Assembly: GCF_000004195.4 (NCBI RefSeq)
Contig: NC_030677.2
Coordinates: 177,947,872 to 178,011,871 of the forward strand
Source: Xenopus tropicalis
Lineage: Eukaryota; Chordata; Amphibia; Anura; Pipidae
Length of the DNA stretch: 64,000 nucleotides
Direction: 5' to 3'
The stretch's first letter is position 1. The number at the start of each line of letters is the position of its first letter. A program made the position numbers and the translations under genes. Positions 55,716 through 64,000 of this stretch are shown one piece after another. The notes under the pieces are model-generated. The model did no database searches. It saw only the letters and a list, made by a program, of their open reading frames with translations, and was not told the DNA's origin.

Positions 55716-56465
55716 TTATATATAAGGAAAACAGTTTGTTTGAGTTCTAGTTACTGACAACAATCAGTCTGCATATATAATATATTGGTCAACTGTTTAA
55801 AAGCAAACATCTAACCAGTAAGTGCTGATTGCTTGCTATGAGTTATTAGAACTGGGGCAAACTCTGGGCCTTTTATTACATCTCCACACTGGTGCAAGAC
55901 AATGGATTGGATATCTATCCTTGCAACGGGCCTCGTTATCCATCCTTGAAAGGGAGATTTATTGTAGTCTGATGAGAGGTAAAAACACGCTGTCAACTTG
56001 TTTCTTTAAATACTGTATATATTGTGAAAGGCAAACATACCAATCACTTCACTGTGAAATCTGCATTTCTTCCTGCTGTTAGAGAAGACAATTCCTCTGG
56101 CTATCAAAGTTTGCAGGAGAGAATCTGTCACTTTTGGCATTGGTACAGGAAGTAAGTGAACCTGTCACGGCAAGCAGTCTCAAAGGGCAACCTGCTTTGC
56201 AGCAGCTAATTAACCTTAGGAAATAATTACACAAATATGCAAATGTTGTTTAGATAATTCCTTGTGTTATCAGTGCAGGTAGTCCATCATAACTGCAGAC
56301 CTTAGAGTGCTTAGATGTTAGAATCTGCACTCGCTGATAAGGCTTTGTTTGTAGGCTCTCTTTTATTTAATATTTAACAATTAATGACTTTAATGTTGCA
56401 TTAATAAATTCAAATTGCTATTCTTGAGAAGCAACAGAACATAATAATATATTTGTTCTGTTAAA

Positions 56466-56499
<34 letters not shown>

Positions 56500-56994
56500 C
56501 TGTAATGTCAAAAAATATAATAACTTCATAGAATTTTTTTAACCCTGAGAAATGGTGTATGAGAAGCATTTAACTGCAGTTTTCCATGTTTGTGACACTG
56601 GGTCAGTATTGCACTTAAAAACATCTTTGAGACCTCCTAATGTCATGAAGCCATGCCTGGGCTCAAGTAACACAGTTTCATGGGCAGCAAAGCTACTCTC
56701 CGAGTCTCCTCTATGTTTGACTGTAGGGCGATGATGCTCTTTTATTTGGAGACTTTTTTTTTTCCTGTTAACATAGATCTTGTGCTTTACCAAAAACTGT
56801 CATATTTTTGTCCTTGATTGTAACCTTAACATTGTGGTGGGGACGTTTTCCACAGACTCCACATCATGACATTTCCAGCTTTTGGCCCTAGCTTAATTTT
56901 CCATTCATCCGTGTAGCATATGTATTTATGGAAATATTGCATTGTTTGCAATGTTTTTTTAGCGGACCTAACAGGAATGTTTCTTTGCTCCTAG
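55716..56994 (+). other. arb2a intron before exon J
   Basis: Contains A-run plus (TA)n at 56463-56499. No repeat family assigned to the rest. The last bases, TTTCTTTGCTCCTAG, form a good polypyrimidine tract and acceptor. Confidence 0.45.
56463..56499. repeat. poly-A and (TA)n tract
   Basis: About 21 A followed by TATATATATATATATA. Confidence 0.95.
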
Positions 56995-57114
56995 GATAAT
57001 GGCTCTCCAGAAGAACATGCCTTATATGTATGGGACAATTTCATTTCAAAAGCAGCTGCTGAAAATATATTATTTGTTGCCCACAGCTATGGAGGCCTTA
57101 CATTTGTAGAACTG
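56995..57114 (+). CDS. arb2a: arb2a (fam172a) internal coding exon J
   Basis: A 120-bp, phase 0-0 exon between TTTGCTCCTAG and the donor GTAAGATTAT, encoding [20 protein letters not shown] followed by [20 protein letters not shown] (40 residues). It continues directly from exon I (..QVYIR + DNGSPEEH..), as in vertebrate ARB2A. The segment [10 protein letters not shown] has the form of the strand and nucleophile elbow of alpha/beta-hydrolases (x-H-S-x-G); the Ser at exon residue 31 would be the nucleophile if the Arb2 domain is catalytic, which is unproven. The next exon is not in the window: 6.9 kb of intron follow. Identification rests on remembered family sequence; the splice borders and phase are seen directly. 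Confidence 0.94.
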
Positions 57115-57719
57115 GTAAGATTATACATTTATTTTTACATTTTGTTAATAAATGTATTCAATATATCTTCATAAAGTGAGGGCATTTTTTGGTGTGAGAT
57201 ATTTGTAAATAGTTTGTTCTGCAAGTGATCACTCATTAGCTTGTCAACCCTTTCCTAAGCTATTTTTTTTTTTTTGCTGCTGCTTATTAGTTAGTGTTTG
57301 GTGGTGCTGGGAAGAATTAATACTTTTGATGTCTCTTATTAATACAGCACCAACTAGTGGTAGCACCTAGCAAGTGCATTATGTGGGAAAAACAGTACCA
57401 AGGATTCAAGCATGAATTTTGGTCCATTGCCACCCTAGGCGGCGTACCCTAAATAAGATTCCCAGATTGAGGAAGTGACATCACATCCAGTGTGTGTGTG
57501 ATGTAATTTGCGGTAGTGCGTGACTTCTGTACAAGTGATGTTGCATGTGCTGCAACGCACAGCCTTCCCCCCCTCACACCTATATTATATAGGCACCCGA
57601 GGAGGACCCCCTTGAGTTCCTATATATAAATACAGCCTGCCCCCGCTACATCATTAGCAGGGGTCACCCCAGCTGTTGTACCCATGTACCCAAGGGAGAC
57701 ACATTTGTTGTTAATTTAT
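57115..57719 (+). other. arb2a intron after exon J
   Basis: Begins with a good donor. No supported repeat; CCACCCTAGGCGGCGTACCC near 57430 may be a worn MITE end. Confidence 0.4.
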
Positions 57720-58010
57720 TTTTCCATGATTCAAATGTTTTTGTGCTAAATCTCCCAGTATTCGATTTGCAGTTCAAAAACACAAATGTTCGATATTTAT
57801 TAAGTTCAAACTAAAATGTGAAACTTTGGCATATAAAAGCTTGCGAGTTTATGTAGAAGTTAATGGAAAGCAAATTTCAAGCCATTTTTTCAATTAGAGA
57901 TTTTTCAAGATATTCAAGTTTTTTTTTAATTCGATCTAGTTTTTCATATTCAGATTTTTTTAATGAATAAGCAAACATTTAAGTTTTTTTAAATTGTTTA
58001 ATTAAATTTT
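57720..58010. repeat. AT-rich MITE, degraded
   Basis: Shares AAAAGCTTGCGAGTT and the TTCAAA/TTTGAA word pattern with 24771-25240. No sharp ends visible. Confidence 0.5.
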
Positions 58011-59289
58011 TATGGGTACATAGTTCACTTCCAAATAGTGTATGATTTGCTCTGTAATAAAAATGAATATATATACTGCTCTTTTAAAAAATATACAATT
58101 GTACTTGCCAACTGAGCTAGGATTAATCCATGTTACATTAATATGTATTGGAAAGTATAAGTAGACTTTGCTGTTTCTTCTATCTCGTTGTTTAGTATTA
58201 ATCACTATTCTCTTGACATTGTCTGTATTACTATACCCATGTTTCAATATAAAACACTATAGAACATATTTATAATGCTGTGAGAAAGCTAGTGTTAGAA
58301 TACAATTTACATTGCTGCTTTAAACACAATGCATTTCTGCCACTTTTCACACTTACAGTTCTTTGCCACTTCAATTTCTTCCATTGACTTCAATAAGTTA
58401 CACTGTGTCTACTGTTAGTAGAAGATAATGGTGTCATTTTATACGTTTGTTTGGCGTAAAAAAATGCACACCTTTCATAAATGCGATTAGCTCTTTGTAA
58501 TGGAACATTCCTTGGTCAAGGGCATATCATTAAATTATATGTAAGGACAACTCATCTTTATCTTACCTTCATTACTGGACAGGGAAAGGCAAATTCACGG
58601 GGGGATGCCAATATGTTAGACTCTCCCTATTGAATTCACATTTTTTTCCTGGGTTGTCGGAAAACACATGCCCAGGGAGCTTTTTATAGAAGCACTGCCA
58701 TCTATCCTGTATATCCCAGGGATTCCTTGCCGAGGCTTGGGATTGCTCACTATATTAATACTGGAAAAGTTTAGTATACCGCACATTCACAAGCCTAAAT
58801 TTACAGAGTCAAAATGATTGAATTCACTGGGGATTCATTAGCCTTTCTTTGTCCTATAATAAGCAGCTAAGTGTACATTTTCTCTTTGTGTATTTGCACA
58901 TTTAGTGTTCTGTACAGCAGAAGTAGACCCCGTAGCAGTGGGGGGGATGGCTCTGCTTACTCTCAAGAGGGTCCCAAGGGTGACTCTGTGGTGCATGTGA
59001 AATAGCAGTCATCCACAATTCTTTTTTTTTTTTTTTGCAGCATGGGTCACTTGTGATTTTGCTGGGGGTGGAGGCCCAGGGAAAATATTTGGTGGGGACA
59101 CTGGGCTGGTTATAGATTTTGGAGCTTTAAACACGCCTTTATCAACAAGCAGCAATTTTAATCCAGCTCTTGGGGGAAAGCAGTGAGGATAGTTATCGGT
59201 TACTGCCTATCCATGTTCCTTTCTTGTATTTGATGTTATAGGGACTCAGAAACCAAGTGTATTTGGAACAAAGGTGTCTAAAATAACTT
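58011..59289. other. arb2a intron, nothing recognised
   Basis: Contains a T run followed by TTGCAG near 59020-59040 that imitates a 3' splice site, but no open frame or ARB2A-like sequence follows. Confidence 0.4.
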
Positions 59290-59813
59290 TTAAAGGACAT
59301 GTAAACCCACACACAAAAATTTAATTAGTGAACAGCCTCTTTGAAATCTTTTAATACCTGCCACGCTGGTTGTCCAGAGGTTAATAGTAAGGCTGCAACA
59401 TCTCCTTAATCACTTAGATTTCCTTCTCCTCCTGTAACCCACTCGGTCCCCTCCCTCAGGAATTGGCTTTGACTTCTGGCTTGTGGGCATTCTCAGTTGT
59501 TCTAAGCTCAGATTACTAAACACGACCCCAGTCTAGCAGCCAGTAAAGAGATGACATTGCTGGTTCCCATAGAAACTCAGTTCTAGCTGTCTGCTTCAAT
59601 TTTTTTCTCCCAACCATCTCTCCTGAGCTCAGCTTAAACAAAGCAGAATTTTTATCAAAGACACCAGGTGAAAGCTGCTGTTTGGTTTAGGAAAATGTGA
59701 TGGTGCTGGCAAACGGAGGGGATATATGCAGTACAAATTATGCCATTTGGGTGGTGGAGATGGGCCCAACTGATATACATTGTAGGCAAATGTAGGCTTT
59801 ACATGTCCTTTAA
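59290..59813. mobile_element. TTAA-flanked MITE (AAAGGACATGTAAA ends)
   Basis: TTAAAGGACATGTAAACCC at the left and CTTTACATGTCCTTTAA at the right are inverse copies, with TTAA on both sides. 524 bp, non-coding. The same TTAAAGGA start as 19199-19705 suggests related T2-like families. Confidence 0.88.
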
Positions 59814-62261
59814 ACTACACTTTTGATTGGCCAATAAATGTCAACTATTTCACTTTAACTGAAGAGGTTGGGACAGGGTATTGTATGCAAGGCCACAATT
59901 GTTTCTCTAATTTCCATACAATACTATTTGCATTTTTATAAAAATTAATTAAAATGGTTAACGTTTTTAAAATATGTGTATATGTAATTGCAGTTCAAAG
60001 CTGTATTTGACAGTTTCTGCACTACTGGTTTTCACTCTTGAAAAAATCTTAAACTTCAGCTTTACTCCAGTCAAGACTTAAATTCCATCCACGCTGTTGG
60101 TACATGGTTAAATAAGCATTTAACAGCCAGTTCTGGACATTTCCACTTGCCATGTACCATGGCTAGACCATGGCCAGGGAAAGAGACCAGCCACTATAAG
60201 ATGGATATTTGGCCCACTGAATGATGACAATTGTTTAGCTGATGGTTGGTGAGAAACAGATATGGTTATGCTGGCACTCCAGAAACATAGCGGCAGGTTA
60301 ACTGGCTCCTCATGAAATAGACCTTTGTGTGTACATTCTGCATAAATGTATTGACACTGCATAAATGTATTGGCACTGTATAAATGCTAAATGGTTTCAA
60401 CATAGCAGGCTGTATCTTCAGTTAGTCAGTTAGATATTGTATATTACTACTAGCCAGTTAGTTGTTCCACATATTGTATTTTACTACTAGCTGGTTTTTC
60501 TAGTTGTTTTGCTTTCCCTACAGTCTTTTTTAAAAAGTAATCTTTTGTGCTTTGTAAGTTTTGATCTTGTAAATATTTTCATATCTGTAGTTTTCCTTTT
60601 AACCTGCAATGCACTTGTGTCTTTTTATTTCTGAATTACTTCTGCACATACTTAAAGTTCACTGATTGATTATTTTGATTCCCTTGCTCAGACTTCTTAT
60701 TAACCCCCTCTGTCCCTGCACAATGAACTTAAGATCAGCCATCATTTGAACCAGTTCCAAGGCAGAGCAGCTCGACACAACAGATGACTAGAGTGTCAGT
60801 ATGTCTTTGCTTGTCTCGCTCATCATACTGGTGGATGTGCCTCCACTTTTGTTCTTCTTTCATAATAAGCCACACAGATGTTTTAGAACAAGACTTGACT
60901 TCTGACCTTTGAGGTTGCTGGGGTCACAGTGCTCAGTGCCTGTGAAATTATCACAAGCTGAGTTAAGTTCTCCCCATCCCAAAAAGTGGCCTGAGTAAGT
61001 AAGAAGTTAAAAAGGAGCTTTGTCAATGAGACAAGATGGGTCCCAGTGAGGGCTGCCTTCTGTAGACTACAGTCTCTGCAGGTGGTGCATGCATGGGAGG
61101 AAGAATATAATATAACCACAGGCACATCACATATCTGTCATGCAAAGTAAGATCTGAGCAGTATATTTACTTAATATGCCTTTTGTTAGGATGTAATAGG
61201 AGAAGAGCATGTGTTTATGATCTCTCTTTAAATGGGGCTTCCATGCTAAAAATCACCTTGTAAATATGTAGCCGAAGAGCTGCCCATGTGTGACTTCTCT
61301 ATTATGTACTTTATTTTCTTGTTAACTGCGCTTTTCACACACTGCTGGGCGAGTGTAAAAAAACCCAAGCTATAAATATGTTATTCTTAGATTGGGTGTC
61401 ACTCACAGAGGAGGCAGAATTGGGATCAGCATCACCTGAAAAATCTTACTTTTATTTGTTTTTAGGCGGATATGCTTGTGGGAAGCACTCGCCCTCTATT
61501 TATATAGTGTTCCCCCCCCCCACCCCCAAAATCTGCAGTATAGCTTACATGATCTAGCATTAAAGTTTGATTGAAGTGGGGGAGCATAAAGTACTATCAT
61601 TGTTCACACATTCACAGCCTTAACAGAACTACATTATTTACAGTCTCGCAACTCCCTATCACTTTTTATGAAAAGTGACAATTTTACAGCTTGTTTTATT
61701 GTTTTTATGGTGTTTTAAGGCTTTATTTTTCCATTGAACATATGTTGTATATAAAATCAACCTTTGTAGATATCCAACCTGTAACCCACAGGATGTCCAA
61801 CCAGCAAAAGCTAGCAGGCCGCAGGCTGACTATCCATTGCTTATTGGATGAAAATGTAATTTTCATCATTTTCTAGGCAGAGTGCTCTATATGCCTGAAG
61901 CTATACTTGGAACCCACTTATCTAATAAGCCAAATGGTACATAGTTATCTCCCAAGCCTCCATTTGGACCATGACTGCTACAGGTTTCTGTAAATATTAC
62001 TGATCATGTGTATATATTATTATATTGCCTCTAACAAAATGTAGAACAGAATAGTATAGCAATGCAGTGTTTTGGCGCTTTTTTCTTAGCTGAAAGTAAT
62101 GTTGGTACTAAAATAATAAATAATTGCATTTCTGTTTTTGTGATGTTATGGTTGTTAAGACTGGAAATCAGAGATTACTTTTCTGGTTTTAATTGACCTC
62201 CTCCTGGTATTGGAGAAGATATCTTATCTTCCCGTGCCTCCAGGCATCCATTAATTATGCT
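59814..62261. other. arb2a intron, mostly unrecognised
   Basis: Holds a small tandem duplication (CATAAATGTATTG units near 60340-60385), a C-rich run at 61512-61527 and short ORFs without motifs. No arb2a exon seen. Confidence 0.4.
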
Positions 62262-62335
62262 GTGAACGTTAATAAGTACGGCTCTGCAGAATATGTTGGC
62301 GCTTTATAAATATGTAATACTAATAATAATACAGT
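62262..62335 (+). mobile_element. SINE or LINE 3' tail fragment
   Basis: TACGGCTCTGCAGAATATGT, TGGCGCTTTATAAATA and an AATAAT-rich tail are the familiar 3' end of vertebrate SINEs mobilised by L2/CR1-type LINEs (from memory). Only about 70 bp are recognisable. Confidence 0.55.
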
Positions 62336-62565
62336 GGAGCTGATTTACTGACATTGATGCTTATTTGTGCAGCCAATCAGATCTTTGCTTTTATTTGTAT
62401 CCTTGTAGTAGACTGTTCAAAATTAATTGCTCTTTGGCTGTTATTGGTTTTTACAACCAGATATTACAAATTCCAGGCCAATTCGAAAACCACAAAATAA
62501 CTATTGGATTTTCTCTAATACATATTTTTCTACAAACATGATGAGTGCTGTATTCTGTCCTGATA

Positions 62566-64000
62566 CAGTGGTGTGAAAAACTATTTGCCCCCTTCCTGAT
62601 TTCTTATTCTTTTGCATGTTTGTCACACTTAAATGTTTCTGCTCATCAAAAACCGTTAACTATTAGTCAAAGATAACATAATTGAACACAAAATGCAGTT
62701 TTTAAATGAAGGTTTACGTTATTAAGGGAGAAAAAAACCTCCAAATCTACATGGCCCTGTGTGAAAAAGTGATTGCCCCCCTTGTTAAAAAATAACATAA
62801 CTGTGGTTTATCACTCCTGAGTTCAATTCCTGTAGTCATCCCCAGGCCTGATTACTGCCACACCTGTTTCAATCAAGAAATCACTTAAATAGGAGCTACC
62901 TGACACAGAGAAGTAGACCAAAAGCACCTCAAAAGCTAGACATCATGCCAAGATCCAAAGAAATTCAGGAACAAATGAGAACAAAAGTAATTGAGATCCA
63001 TCAGTCTGGTAAAGGTTATAAAGCCATTTCTAAAGCTTTGTGACTCCAGCGAACCACAGTGAGAGCCATTATCCACAAATGGCAAAAACATGGAACAGTG
63101 GTGAACCTTCCCAGGAGTGGCCGGCCGACCAAAATTACCCCAAGAGCGCAGAGACAACTCATCCGAGAGGCCACAAAAGACCCCAGGACAACATCTAAAG
63201 AACTGCAGGCCTCACTTGCCTCAATTAAGGTCAGTGTTCACGACTCCACCATAAGAAAGAGACTGGGCAAAAACGGCCTGCATGGCAGATTTCCAAGGCG
63301 CAAACCACTTTTAAGCAAAAAGAACATTAAGGCTCGTCTCAATTTTGCTAAAAAAACATCTCAATGATTGCCAAGACTATTGGGAAAATACCTTGGGGAC
63401 CAACGAGACAAAAGTTGAACTTTTTGGAAGGTGCGTGTCCCGTTACATCTGGCGTAAAAGAAACACAGCATTTCAGAAAAAGAACATCATACCAACAGTA
63501 AAATATGGTGGTGGTAGTGTGATGGTCTGGGGTTGTTTTGCTGCTTCAGGACCTGGAAGGCTTGCTGTGATAGATGGAACCATGAATTCTACTGTCTACC
63601 AAAAAATCCTGAAGGAGAATGTCCGGCCATCTGTTCGTCAACTCAAGCTGAAGCGATCTTGGGTGCTGCAGCAGGACAATGACCCAAAACACACCAGCAA
63701 ATCCACCTCTGAATGGCTGAAGAAAAACAAAATGAAGACTTTGGAGTGGCCTAGTCAAAGTCCTGACCTGAATCCTATTGAGATGTTGTGGCATGACCTT
63801 AAAAAGGCGGTTCATGCTAGAAAACCCTCAAATAAAGCTGAATTACAACAATTCTGCAAAGATGAATGGGCCAAAATTCCTCCAGAGCGCTGTAAAAGAC
63901 TCGTTGCAAGTTATCGCAAACGCTTGATTGCAGTTATTGCTGCTAAGGGTGGCCCAACCAGTTATTAGGTTCAGGGGGCAATTACTTTTTCGCACAGGGC
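62566..64000 (+). mobile_element. Tc1-type transposon, family D (runs off right edge)
   Basis: Starts CAGTGGTGTGAAAAACTATT after TA at 62564-62565. The terminal repeat includes an inner copy, GTGTGAAAAAGTGATTGCCC near 62760. The right terminal repeat begins at about 63970 (GGGGGCAATTACTTTTTCGC) and is cut by the window end. It encodes one damaged transposase. Confidence 0.93.
62945..63968 (+). pseudogene. Tc1-family transposase with stop, frameshift and lost catalytic Asp
   Basis: Start MPRSKEIQEQMRTKV; the helix-turn-helix SGKGYKAISKAL is followed by an in-frame TGA at 63041-63043 (codon 33). The frame then continues through NLPRSGRPTK (GRPR motif) to LNFAKK, where an A7 run near 63348-63354 is one base too long. 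The reading frame resumes as HLNDCQDYWE in the next frame and ends GPTSY at 63968. The first catalytic position reads GTNETKVELFG, with Asn where family members have Asp (AAC). The second Asp (QQDNDPKHTS) and the Glu (NPIEMLW) remain, 34 residues apart. Three independent lesions show it has been dead longer than the family A and C copies. Confidence 0.92.

Noticed and set aside
59015..59040. Polypyrimidine run followed by TTGCAG, resembling a 3' splice site for another exon
   Set aside because: No open frame resembling ARB2A follows and no matching donor is evident; T-runs are common here.

Overview
This is vertebrate nuclear DNA, almost certainly from a Xenopus frog. It is AT-rich, non-coding over nearly its whole length, and full of amphibian-type DNA transposons and MITEs: TTAA-flanked T2-like MITEs, hAT MITEs, Tc1 elements, a Penelope-like element and L1 relics. 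The species is an inference from the repeat families. Nothing here is bacterial, and I see no tRNA, rRNA or CRISPR array.

The only host gene I recognise is arb2a (fam172a) on the + strand, represented by two internal coding exons. Exon I (24511-24732, 74 codons) and exon J (56995-57114, 40 codons) have clean AG/GT borders, are both phase 0-0, and join to read ...[14 protein letters not shown]..., as in vertebrate ARB2A. ARB2A is an Arb2-domain (alpha/beta-hydrolase-like) protein linked in the literature to Argonaute-2 and CHD7 function. The window is therefore about 24.5 kb of upstream intron, exon I, a 32.3-kb intron, exon J, and about 6.9 kb of downstream intron.

Layout. 0-10 kb: a 501-bp CpG-dotted foldback element, a diverged foldback MITE, an intact Tc1 copy (minus), a hAT MITE with an 8-bp target duplication, and a 1.65-kb element whose ends carry an Xho-site-like CTCGAG motif and whose core is a nested palindrome plus an 85-bp tandem array. 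10-20 kb: T2-like MITEs, a second Tc1 copy of the same family (nonsense mutation), a truncated Tc1 of another family, palindromic MITEs, and a possible conserved element with nuclear-receptor half-sites near 18.2 kb. 20-31 kb: a decayed L1-type LINE, arb2a exon I, a minisatellite-bearing repeat, a poly(A)-ended retrocopy-like tail, and the second 501-bp foldback copy. 31-45 kb: a LINE 3' fragment, a Penelope-like element with 154-bp inverted repeats and a 13-bp target duplication, a third Tc1 family with one frameshift, the third copy of the first Tc1 family (intact 340-aa ORF) nested in an older repeat, and a small hAT MITE. 45-51 kb: a duplicated LTR-like complex with two minisatellites. 51-64 kb: MITEs (T2-like and hAT), arb2a exon J, and a fourth Tc1 family running off the right edge.

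Apart from arb2a, the coding sequences belong to mobile elements. Two of the Tc1 transposase frames are open throughout with a DD34E triad. I found no convincing new multi-gene system. The most unusual structures are the Penelope-like element, the nested palindromic array at 7.6-9.3 kb, and the 45-51 kb LTR/minisatellite complex.
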